DNA of 7,580 nt from Pseudomonadota bacterium. Its GTDB lineage: Bacteria; Pseudomonadota; Gammaproteobacteria; Xanthomonadales; Xanthomonadaceae. Each line of letters opens with the position of its first letter. The first letter of the stretch is position 1. Below, in pieces: positions 1 to 5,774 of the stretch. The DNA lies in assembly GCA_023453655.1 (NCBI GenBank), contig JAEXTE010000253.1, forward strand, positions 1 through 7,580, in the 5' to 3' direction. Under the pieces are notes generated by a model. The model ran no database searches and had not been told where the DNA came from. It saw only the letters and a list, made by a program, of their open reading frames with translations. The position numbers were made by a program, and so were the translations under genes.

Positions 1-464
1 GTGCGCGCCCGTTCCTCGGCCGCGCGCCAGGCGGCGTCCTGGGCGTCCATCGCCGAGCGGCTGACCAGCTGGTCGCGGGCCAGGGTCTGGTAGCGGGCGC
101 GATCGGCCCGCACCCGCGCCAGTTCGGCTTCGGCCGCCGCCAGCTGCGCCCGCGCGGCCTCGGCCTGCAGGCGCTGGTCGCCGGGATCGAGTTCGGCGAG
201 CACCTGGCCCTCGCGCACGCGTTCGCCCGCGTCCACCAGCCGGCGCACCAGGTTGCCGCCGATGCGGAACGAGAGCGGGCTTTCCCGGCGGGCGCGGATC
301 TCGCCGGCGAAGGTGGCGATGGCGGCATCGGGCCCACCCTGCGGCCGTTCCACCAGGACCGGGCGGGGCGCCGGGTCGGCGGCATCGCCGCCGCTGCAGG
401 CCGAGAGCAGTCCGGCCAGCGCCAGGCCGATCCAGATTGGAAGACGACGGTCCTGGTTGCGCAT
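1..464 (-). CDS. RND efflux periplasmic adaptor (membrane fusion) lipoprotein, N-terminal part
   Basis: This is the periplasmic adaptor of a tripartite RND efflux pump, linking the inner-membrane transporter to a TolC-type channel. Only 154 residues lie in the window; the gene runs off the left edge. It begins MRNQDRRLP, followed by a hydrophobic stretch (about residues 10-20) and a lipobox L20-S21-A22-C23, so it is predicted to be a lipoprotein acylated at Cys23. Residues about 50-100 form the first half of the barrel/lipoyl region, with the family pattern SFRIGG...VRRLVDAGERVREGQVLAELDPGD. From about 100 onward an Ala/Glu/Arg-rich stretch starts the coiled-coil alpha-hairpin. The ATG (complement of 462-464) is chosen because the signal sequence starts there; no clear Shine-Dalgarno is visible. 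It is divergent from a TetR regulator, the usual layout for a repressed efflux operon. The RND transporter gene would be expected beyond position 1. The substrate cannot be inferred. Confidence 0.9.
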   Translation of the reverse strand, partial: MRNQDRRLPIWIGLALAGLLSACSGGDAADPAPRPVLVERPQGGPDAAIATFAGEIRARRESPLSFRIGGNLVRRLVDAGERVREGQVLAELDPGDQRLQAEAARAQLAAAEAELARVRADRARYQTLARDQLVSRSAMDAQDAAWRAAEERAR

Positions 465-534
465 CCGCAGCGCCGGGTGAATGCAGGGACGCGCAGAGTA
501 TAAATAGCAAACCGATTAGTCTAGTATTCCGCGA
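465..534. promoter_or_regulatory. Divergent efflux/tetR promoter region with possible operator
   Basis: This 70-bp gap separates the divergent adaptor and TetR genes, and its 497-528 portion is conspicuously AT-rich in a very GC-rich window. On the minus strand TATACT (502-497) is a good -10 candidate for the adaptor gene. A TAGACT-like -35 (523-518) lies only 15 bp upstream of it, so the pairing is weak. On the plus strand TAGTAT (522-527) sits 7 nt before the tetR ATG, and TATAAA (499-504) is a second -10 candidate. A short imperfect dyad, TAG-T-CTA with partial flanking symmetry (515-525), overlaps these elements and could be where TetR binds. The promoter region is well supported by gene layout; the exact hexamers and the operator are inference. 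Confidence 0.5.
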
Positions 535-1188
535 ATGGTGCCCAAGCTCCCGCCCGCTGCCGCGACCAGACCGAGCGCAGGCCCCGGCCGCCCCAAGGAC
601 CTCGCCAAGCGTGCGGCGATCCTGGAGGCCGCCGGGCGCATGTTCACGCGGCTCGGCTTCGAGGGCGCGAGCATGGACCAGATCGCCTCGGAGGCCGGCG
701 TCTCCAAGCTCACCGTCTACAGCCATTTCGGCGACAAGGAGACCCTGTTCGGCGAGGCCGTCCGGCTGGTCTGCGACTCGCTGATGCCCGGGGACCTGTT
801 CGTCGCCGACCCGTCTGCGCCGCTGCGCTCCCAGCTGGAGGGCATCGCGCGCGCCTTCTTCGCCATGATCGTCAGCGACGAGGCCCTGGCCACGCACCGG
901 ATGATGATGAGCCCGGGCGGCGACGAACGCCTGCGCCAGCTCTTCTGGGAAGCCGGCCCGGAACGGGTGCAGCAGGCCTTCACCGCCTTTCTGGAGGCTC
1001 GCGCCGGCGAGCTCGACATCCCCGACCTGCCGCGTGCCGCGCGCCAGTTCTTCGCCCTGCTCAAGGGCGACCTGCACACGCGGCTGGCCTGCGGCCTGTG
1101 CGAGCGACCGAGCGCAGTCGCGGTGGACGAGCACATCGCGGCCACCGTCGACATGTTCCTGCGGGCCTACGACCGGCAGCGGGCCTGA
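535..1188 (+). CDS. TetR/AcrR-family transcriptional regulator
   Basis: A 217-residue one-component regulator, normal length for the family. After a Pro/Ala-rich tail comes a GRPK motif (18-21), then the TetR N-terminal DNA-binding domain (about 24-72), with the helix-turn-helix near 46-66 ending in the characteristic GVSKLTVYSHFGDKETLF. The remainder is a helical ligand-binding/dimerisation domain of the type often labelled AefR-like C-terminal; the ligand is unknown. It has cysteines at 80, 186 and 189, without a pattern I can assign. Divergence from an RND adaptor gene strongly suggests that it represses that efflux operon and itself from the shared 70-bp region. The ATG at 535 (next codon GTG) has no Shine-Dalgarno sequence, but a TAGTAT hexamer lies 7 nt upstream, so the mRNA may be leaderless. 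It could instead be a repressor acting elsewhere. I do not recognise a specific named regulator. Confidence 0.93.
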   Translation: MVPKLPPAAATRPSAGPGRPKDLAKRAAILEAAGRMFTRLGFEGASMDQIASEAGVSKLTVYSHFGDKETLFGEAVRLVCDSLMPGDLFVADPSAPLRSQLEGIARAFFAMIVSDEALATHRMMMSPGGDERLRQLFWEAGPERVQQAFTAFLEARAGELDIPDLPRAARQFFALLKGDLHTRLACGLCERPSAVAVDEHIAATVDMFLRAYDRQRA

Positions 1189-1262
1189 GCGCCGCAGGCC
1201 GTCGGTCCCGGTGACTTCCGGCACTCAGTCCGTCCAGACCCGCTGGCGATGATGGCCGCCGG

Positions 1263-1290
1263 GGAATTTGCACGGCCGGGCCGGTAGAAT
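1263..1290 (+). promoter_or_regulatory. Candidate promoter for the pcm-like/tolC unit (possibly sigma-E-like)
   Basis: In the 134-bp gap after tetR, TAGAAT (1285-1290) matches 5 of 6 bases of a sigma-70 -10 box and lies 32 nt before the methyltransferase ATG. No good sigma-70 -35 sits 16-18 bp upstream. However, GGAATTT (1263-1269) lies 15 bp upstream of the -10 region and differs by one base from the sigma-E -35 consensus GGAACTT; GTAGAA (1284-1289) is one mismatch from a GTCnnA-type -10. An envelope-stress promoter for a tolC operon would make sense, but these are short motifs read by eye. Nothing else recognisable was seen in 1189-1322. Confidence 0.35.
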
Positions 1291-1322
1291 CGCAAACCCC
1301 CTTCCCTTTTCCGGACAGCAAG

Positions 1323-1976
1323 ATGACGTTCGATTTCGCCAAGGCCCGCGAGTACATGGTCGAGCAGCAGGTCCGCCCCTGGGACGTGCTTGACGGGCGC
1401 GTGCTGGACGTGCTGGCGCGCCTGCCGCGCGAGGCGTTCGTGGGCGAGCGCCATCGGGCCCTGGCCTATGCCGACCTGGAGCTGCCGATCGGCCATGGCG
1501 AGACCATGTTCAAGCCCGTGCTCGAAGGCCGCGCCCTGCAGGCGCTGGAACTGCAGGGTGGCGAGGCGGTGCTGGAGATCGGCGCCGGCAGCGGCTTCAT
1601 GGCCGCCTGCCTGGGCTCGCTGGCGCGCGAGGTCACCAGCATCGAACGCCACGCCGACCTGGCCGAAGCCGCCGCCGCCCGCCTGCAGGCGCAGGGCCTG
1701 GGCAACGTCTCCGTGATCGCCGCCGACGCCTTCGCCTGGACGCCGGGCCGGCAGTTCGACGCGATCTGCGTGTCGGGCGCGGTCGACACCCTGCCGTCAC
1801 GTTTCCTGGAGTGGCTGCGTCCGGGTGGGCGGATGTTCGTGGTGCAGGGCCGCGCCCCGGCCATGGAAGCGGTGCTGGTGCACGGCGAGGTCAACGGCCC
1901 CCGCACCGAATCGTTGTTCGAAACCGGGCTGGCCTACCTCGCCGGCGCCGAACCCCCGGCCGAATTCAAGTTTTGA
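1323..1976 (+). CDS. Protein-L-isoaspartate O-methyltransferase family protein (pcm-like, divergent)
   Basis: A 217-residue SAM-dependent methyltransferase of the PIMT family, close to the usual 205-225 residues. An N-terminal helical region with the family's LPREAFV pattern (about 34-40) precedes a Rossmann core. SAM motif I is VLEIGAGSG (83-91), and E108 in SIERH is the expected ribose-binding acidic residue. FDAICVSGAVDTLP (about 145-158) and LRPGGRMFV (165-173) match later family motifs. True PIMT repairs isoaspartyl residues in aged proteins, and its substrate loop reads PIGxGQTISxP. Here the loop reads PIGHGETMFKP (55-65), so the TIS segment is changed, and the C-terminal end also differs. 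Repair activity is therefore uncertain, although annotation pipelines would probably call it pcm. A weak GGA (1313-1315) precedes the ATG. TolC starts 32 bp after its stop, so the two are probably co-transcribed. Confidence 0.85.
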   Translation: MTFDFAKAREYMVEQQVRPWDVLDGRVLDVLARLPREAFVGERHRALAYADLELPIGHGETMFKPVLEGRALQALELQGGEAVLEIGAGSGFMAACLGSLAREVTSIERHADLAEAAAARLQAQGLGNVSVIAADAFAWTPGRQFDAICVSGAVDTLPSRFLEWLRPGGRMFVVQGRAPAMEAVLVHGEVNGPRTESLFETGLAYLAGAEPPAEFKF

Positions 1977-1997
1977 CACGTTCCCGCATTCATCGCC

Positions 1998-2002
1998 AAG
2001 GA
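1998..2002 (+). promoter_or_regulatory. Ribosome binding site deciding the tolC start
   Basis: AAGGA lies 6 nt upstream of the ATG at 2009. It is the clearest Shine-Dalgarno in the window. It selects this start over in-frame starts further upstream (from about 1811), which would run through the preceding gene and add 66 residues before the signal peptide. Confidence 0.75.
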
Positions 2003-2008
2003 TTCCCG

Positions 2009-3343
2009 ATGCTCCGCCGCCCCCTCGTTCTCTCCCTCGCCCTGGCCCTGGCGTCCGCGCCGGTCTTCGCCGAAGACCTGATGCAGACCTACGAGCTGGC
2101 GCGGGTCAACGATCCGCAGCTGTCGATCGCCGAATCCAGGCGCCTGAACTCGCAGGAGGACGTGGTGGTGGCGCGCGCCGGCCTGCTGCCGCAGATCGAC
2201 GGCACCGCCCGCCTGGGCCGCTCGCACGACGCCGGCACCACCGGCACCTCGCGCAGCCGCAACTACAGTGCCACGCTCAGCCAGAGCGTGTTCGACCTGG
2301 GCACCATCTCCAACCTGCGGGCGCAGCGCGACTTCGCCGCCGCCGCCGACTACGACCTGGAGGCCGCGGGCGACGAGCTGATCTCGCGGACCGCCAACGC
2401 CTATTTCGACGTGCTGGTGGCGCTGGAGACGCTGACCGCGGCCGAGGCCGCGGAAGCCGCGTTCCAGAAGCAGTTCGACTACGCCGACCGGCGCCTCGAG
2501 GTCGGCCTGGCGCCGATCACGGACGTGCACGAGGCCCGCGCCCAGTACGACGGCGCCCGCGCCAACACCATCCTCGCGCGCAACGCGCTGCAGGACGCCT
2601 ACCAGGCGCTGGCCGAGATCACCGGCACGCCGATCAACGCCCTGCGCGCCCTGCCGGAGGACTTCCGTCCGGAGCTTCCGGCCGGCGGCGACGCGGAAGC
2701 CTGGGTGCAGCGCGCCCTCGACAGCAATCCCAGCCTGCAGGCGTCGCAGTACGCGGTGCAGGGCGCCGAGCACGGCGTGACCACCGCCCGCGCCGGCCAC
2801 CTGCCGTCGCTGGGCCTGGGCGTGACCTACAACAACAACACCGGATGGTATTCGCCGTCGCCAGGATCGGTGGCGGTGACCGACGAAGGCCATTCGATCG
2901 GCCTGACCCTGACCGTGCCGATCTTCTCCGGCGGCGCGACCCAGGCGCGCGTGCGCCAGGCGATCAACAGTCGCGACATCGCCCAGGACCAGCTCGAGCA
3001 GAACCGCCGCGCGATCGAGCGCAACACCCGCTACGCCTACCAGGCGCTGGTCGCGGGCATCAGCGAGGTCGAGGCGCGACGCCTGGCGCTGGTTTCGGCG
3101 CAGAGCGCGTACGACGCCTCGCAGGTCGGCCTGGAGGTGGGCACCCGCACCGTCATCGACGTGCTGATCAACCAGCAGAACCTGTTCAGCGCGCGCCAGG
3201 CCTATGCCTCGGCCCGCTACAACTACCTGCGCAACCGCCTGCTGCTCGAGCAGGCCGCGGGCACGCTGGACGCGACGACGGTGCAGGACATCAACCGCCT
3301 GCTCACCATCGACACCACGGCGCCGGCGCCGCAGCAGCAGTAA
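2009..3343 (+). CDS. tolC: TolC family outer membrane efflux protein
   Basis: A 444-residue precursor, of normal length for the family. It forms the trimeric outer-membrane channel and periplasmic tunnel used by RND/ABC efflux pumps and type I secretion. A signal peptide MLRRPLVLSLALALASAPVFA (residues 1-21) ends in an AXA-like site before EDLMQTYELA, a typical mature TolC N-terminus. Two internally homologous OEP halves follow (about 25-215 and 235-425). The first contains TLSQSVFDLGT (89-99), ANAYFDVL (129-136) and VGLAPITDVHEA (165-176). The second contains LTLTVPIFSGG (299-309) and VGTRTVIDVLINQQNLFSA (377-395). These paired motifs mark the helix-strand repeats. No lipobox is present, so it is TolC-like rather than an NodT/OprM-type lipoprotein. 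It follows the PIMT-like gene by 32 bp and ends in a strong terminator. It could serve the RND pump whose adaptor lies at the left edge, as well as others. The short PQQQ tail lacks any extra domain. Confidence 0.95.
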   Translation: MLRRPLVLSLALALASAPVFAEDLMQTYELARVNDPQLSIAESRRLNSQEDVVVARAGLLPQIDGTARLGRSHDAGTTGTSRSRNYSATLSQSVFDLGTISNLRAQRDFAAAADYDLEAAGDELISRTANAYFDVLVALETLTAAEAAEAAFQKQFDYADRRLEVGLAPITDVHEARAQYDGARANTILARNALQDAYQALAEITGTPINALRALPEDFRPELPAGGDAEAWVQRALDSNPSLQASQYAVQGAEHGVTTARAGHLPSLGLGVTYNNNTGWYSPSPGSVAVTDEGHSIGLTLTVPIFSGGATQARVRQAINSRDIAQDQLEQNRRAIERNTRYAYQALVAGISEVEARRLALVSAQSAYDASQVGLEVGTRTVIDVLINQQNLFSARQAYASARYNYLRNRLLLEQAAGTLDATTVQDINRLLTIDTTAPAPQQQ

Positions 3344-3349
3344 GCGGCG

Positions 3350-3395
3350 ACGAAGGTACGCCCCCGGAGCCGGCGCCCTGCGCCGGCTTCTTCGT
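3350..3395 (+). terminator. Rho-independent terminator after tolC
   Basis: Beginning 6 nt after the tolC stop, a 9-bp perfect stem AGCCGGCGC (3368-3376) / GCGCCGGCT (3380-3388) closes a 3-nt CCT loop and is followed by the T-rich tail TCTTCGTTC. An outer arm ACGAAG (3350-3355) can also pair with CTTCGT (3390-3395), extending the structure but competing with the tail. No T-rich run follows the stem on the opposite strand, so it should act mainly on tolC transcripts and not as a good terminator for convergent waaA. Confidence 0.8.
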
Positions 3396-3427
3396 TCATG
3401 GACCTGCTTCGACGCGGACTGCGCGGC

Positions 3428-4732
3428 TCAGGCCTGCGCCGCCGGCAGGTCCGGCCCGATGACCTCGAGCGTGCGTCGCAGCGCCCCCCGGCCCTTGCGC
3501 ACCAGGTCCAGCCCGGCCTCGCGCATCGACGCGCGCGCGTCCGCATCGCCGAGCAGCTGCGCGAGGATTGCGCCCACCGCATCGGCGTCCTGGCCGATGC
3601 GCAGCGCGCCGCCCGCTTCCATCTGCCGCGCGATGTCGGCGAAGTTGTGCAAGCGCGGTCCGCTGACCACCGGGGTGCCGACCGCTGCCGGTTCGAGCAG
3701 GTTGTGCCCGCCGATGTCCTGCAGGCTGCCGCCGACGAACGCCGCGTCGGCGCAGGCGTAGAACAGCTGCAGTTCGCCCAGCGTATCGAGCACGAACACC
3801 GCGTCGTCCGCGTCGGGCCAGTGCGTGAGCCGGCGCGTGGCGACGCGCCAGCCGGCATCGACGGCCTGCTGCGCCGCGCCGCGGAAGCGTTCGGGGTGGC
3901 GCGGCGCCCACAGCATCAGCAGGTCCGGCCAGCGTTCGCGCAGGCGCCGGTGGATCGCCAGGACCGCGGCCTCTTCCTCTGGATGGGTGCTGGCGGCGAT
4001 CCAGACCGGCCGGCCGCCAATGCGCTCGCGGAACTCGCTGGCGGCGCGGGCCAGCGACGCGACGTCGATGTCGATGTCGTACTTGAGGTTGCCCGCCACC
4101 ACCAGCGAAGCCTCCGGCGCGCCGAGCCGTCCAAAGCGGCTGGCGTCCTCGGCCGACTGCGCCACCACGCGACGCAGCGTCGCCAGCACCCGTGCCAGCA
4201 GCGGCCGCAGCACGCGGTAGCCGCGCAGCGAGCGCTCGGACAGGCGCCCGTTGACCAGGTAGGCGGGGACGCCCGCGTCGCGGCAGCACAGCAGCAGGTT
4301 GGGCCACAGCTCAGTCTCGACCACCAGCGCGACCTGCGGCCGGAAATGCTTCAGGAACCGCCGCACCGCGCCGCCCAGGTCGTAGGGCAGGTAGACATGG
4401 TCCACGCGCTCGCCCCAGAGCGCACGCACGCGCGCCGAGCCGGTCGGGGTGATGGTGGTCACCAGCAGGCGCTGACCGGGCAGCGCTTCAAGCAGGGCGT
4501 TGACCAGCGGCGCGACGGCGTTGACCTCGCCCACCGACACTGCGTGTACCCAGACCGGGGTCCGCGCCGCGGGCACGGCGTAGCGCGCGTAACGCTCGCT
4601 CCAGCGCTCGAAATAGGCTTCCTGGCGGAATCCGCGCCAGATCAGGTGATAGACCGTCACCGGCACCAGCAGGTAGAGCGCGGCCGAGTACAGGCCGCGC
4701 AGCAGGCGTTCGGTGTTGTCGACGGCGGGCAT
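3428..4732 (-). CDS. waaA: 3-deoxy-D-manno-octulosonic acid (Kdo) transferase WaaA/KdtA
   Basis: WaaA transfers Kdo from CMP-Kdo to the lipid IVA precursor at the cytoplasmic face of the inner membrane, starting the LPS core. The product is 434 residues, close to E. coli WaaA (425). An N-terminal hydrophobic anchor (about 14-32, LYSAALYLLVPVTVYHLIW) precedes two GT-B Rossmann domains. Key motifs: WVHAVSVGEV (61-70), in which E69 matches the catalytic glutamate; TTITPTGSAR (92-101); VETELWPNLL (138-147); AGNLKYDI (213-220); and the C-terminal GGSLQDIGGHNLLEPAAVG (334-352), the family signature around the nucleotide-sugar site. The ATG at 4732 was chosen because MPAVDNTERL leads directly into the anchor; an in-frame GTG two codons upstream is possible. 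No Shine-Dalgarno is visible. The gene is convergent with tolC and divergent from the lipid A acyltransferase. Whether it adds one or two Kdo units cannot be read from the sequence. Confidence 0.96.
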   Translation of the reverse strand: MPAVDNTERLLRGLYSAALYLLVPVTVYHLIWRGFRQEAYFERWSERYARYAVPAARTPVWVHAVSVGEVNAVAPLVNALLEALPGQRLLVTTITPTGSARVRALWGERVDHVYLPYDLGGAVRRFLKHFRPQVALVVETELWPNLLLCCRDAGVPAYLVNGRLSERSLRGYRVLRPLLARVLATLRRVVAQSAEDASRFGRLGAPEASLVVAGNLKYDIDIDVASLARAASEFRERIGGRPVWIAASTHPEEEAAVLAIHRRLRERWPDLLMLWAPRHPERFRGAAQQAVDAGWRVATRRLTHWPDADDAVFVLDTLGELQLFYACADAAFVGGSLQDIGGHNLLEPAAVGTPVVSGPRLHNFADIARQMEAGGALRIGQDADAVGAILAQLLGDADARASMREAGLDLVRKGRGALRRTLEVIGPDLPAAQA

Positions 4733-4738
4733 GCGCAC

Positions 4739-4744
4739 AGGATA
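4739..4744 (-). promoter_or_regulatory. Candidate -10 element of waaA
   Basis: On the minus strand TATCCT lies 6 nt before the chosen waaA ATG, with no Shine-Dalgarno between. If used, transcription would begin at or near the start codon, giving a leaderless mRNA, or one starting at the upstream GTG. No convincing -35 was found. It shares the 77-bp divergent gap with the acyltransferase promoter. Confidence 0.3.
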
Positions 4745-4797
4745 GCGGGATTGCGCGATCGCCCCCCGTGCCGCCCTGCCCGCCACGACCCTCCGAC

Positions 4798-4803
4798 TAC
4801 AAT
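4798..4803 (+). promoter_or_regulatory. Candidate -10 element of the lipid A acyltransferase gene
   Basis: TACAAT matches the -10 consensus at 5 of 6 positions and ends 6 nt before the ATG at 4810, placing the expected transcription start on or next to the start codon. There is no Shine-Dalgarno, so a leaderless mRNA is likely. No good -35 hexamer is visible about 17 bp upstream. Confidence 0.45.
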
Positions 4804-4809
4804 CCGCGC

Positions 4810-5724
4810 ATGGCTTCCCACTCCAGCGCCCCGCCCGCCCCGCCCCTGTCGCCGCGCCACTGGCCGGCCTGGCTGGGCATCGGCCTGATGGCGCTGGCCG
4901 CGCGCCTGCCCTGGATGTGGCAGCGCGCGATCGGGCAAGGCCTGGGCACGCTGCTGCGGGTGCTGCTGCGCGACCGCCGCGAAGTCGCCGCGCGCAACCT
5001 CGCGCTGTGTTTCCCCGGACTCGACGCCGCCGCGCGCGAGACGCTGCTGCGCGAGCACTTCACCTCGCTGGGCATCGGCCTGTTCGAGTTCGCGCGCGCG
5101 TGGTGGGGATCGGTCGATCCGATGCGGCGCGGGCTGACCGTCGAGGGGCTGGAGCATATCGAGGCCGCACGCGCCGATGGCCGCGGCGTGATCGTGGTGT
5201 CGGGGCACTTCAGCACGCTGGAGATCTGCGGGCGGCTGATGTGCGACCACGTGCCGCTGGCGGGCATGTACCGGCCGCACGCCTCGCCGGCCATGGAATG
5301 GGCGGTGCGCCGCGGACGCGCGCGTTACGCCGCGGCGATGTTCCCCAAGCAGGACGTGCGCGGCGCGGTGCGGCACCTGAAGAAGGGCGGCCTGCTGTGG
5401 TACGCGCCCGACCAGGATCCCAGCCGCGGCGACGCGGTATTCGTGCCCTTCTTCGGGCAGCCAGCGCACAGCCTGACCTCGACCCATTCGCTGGCGCGGC
5501 TGTCGGGCGCGGCCGTGGTGCTGTTCCAGCACCGGCGGCGCGCGGACGGCAGCTACGCGCTGTGCCTGTGGCCGGCGCTGGAAGAGTTCCCGTCGGCCGA
5601 CCCCACCGCCGACACCGCGCGCGTGATCGCCGGCATCGAGGAGATGGCGCGCGCCGCGCCCTCGCAGTACCTGTGGATCCACCGGCGCTTCAAGCGGCAG
5701 CCCGGCGGCGGCTCGGTGTACTGA
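4810..5724 (+). CDS. lpxL: Lipid A late acyltransferase, LpxL/HtrB family
   Basis: A 304-residue membrane-associated acyltransferase (E. coli LpxL is about 306) that transfers a secondary acyl chain, usually from acyl-ACP, to Kdo-modified lipid A precursor. An N-terminal hydrophobic segment (about 17-34, HWPAWLGIGLMALAARLP) anchors it. The catalytic HX4E motif is HFSTLE, with H133 and E138. Other family signatures are NLALCFPGL (63-71), TSLGIGLFEFARAWW (85-99), MYRPHASPAMEW (153-164), LLWYAPDQD (195-203), VFVPFFGQPA (210-219) and the C-terminal QYLWIHRRFKRQPGG (286-300). The ATG at 4810 was chosen because of the TACAAT element 6 nt upstream; an upstream in-frame start would add an unlikely Pro-rich leader. 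It is divergent from waaA, whose product it would use. LpxL versus LpxM/LpxP specificity and chain length cannot be resolved by eye, so the symbol is a family-level name. Confidence 0.93.
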   Translation: MASHSSAPPAPPLSPRHWPAWLGIGLMALAARLPWMWQRAIGQGLGTLLRVLLRDRREVAARNLALCFPGLDAAARETLLREHFTSLGIGLFEFARAWWGSVDPMRRGLTVEGLEHIEAARADGRGVIVVSGHFSTLEICGRLMCDHVPLAGMYRPHASPAMEWAVRRGRARYAAAMFPKQDVRGAVRHLKKGGLLWYAPDQDPSRGDAVFVPFFGQPAHSLTSTHSLARLSGAAVVLFQHRRRADGSYALCLWPALEEFPSADPTADTARVIAGIEEMARAAPSQYLWIHRRFKRQPGGGSVY

Positions 5725-5774
5725 TCCCGTTGCAAGCTCGCGCCATCGCGCCGGCGCGGGCGGGTGGAAACCGG

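Noticed and set aside
253..784. Short plus-strand open frames (253-480 and 437-784) over the adaptor gene and start of tetR
   Set aside because: They are Arg/Ser/Pro-rich shadows of the adaptor and TetR genes with no ribosome binding site or motif.
1189..1322. The tetR-to-methyltransferase gap as a possible small gene or sRNA
   Set aside because: Frames crossing it are continuations of shadows of the neighbours; apart from the candidate promoter, no start with a ribosome binding site and no hairpin with a T tail was seen.
1825..3462. A 545-codon plus-strand frame across tolC and a 319-codon antisense frame (1934-2893)
   Set aside because: Both are shadows of tolC with Arg/Ala/Gly-rich nonsense composition. 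The TolC frame has a signal peptide, a ribosome binding site and both OEP repeats.
3398..4888. A 496-codon plus-strand frame antisense to waaA
   Set aside because: It is Arg/Gln/His/Ala-rich with no domain pattern and lies fully opposite waaA, which has all its family motifs.
5747..5758. A perfect 12-bp palindrome CGCGCCGGCGCG between the convergent acyltransferase and O-antigen ligase-like genes
   Set aside because: It has no loop or T-rich tail, so it is a poor terminator, and short G/C palindromes are common by chance at this base composition.
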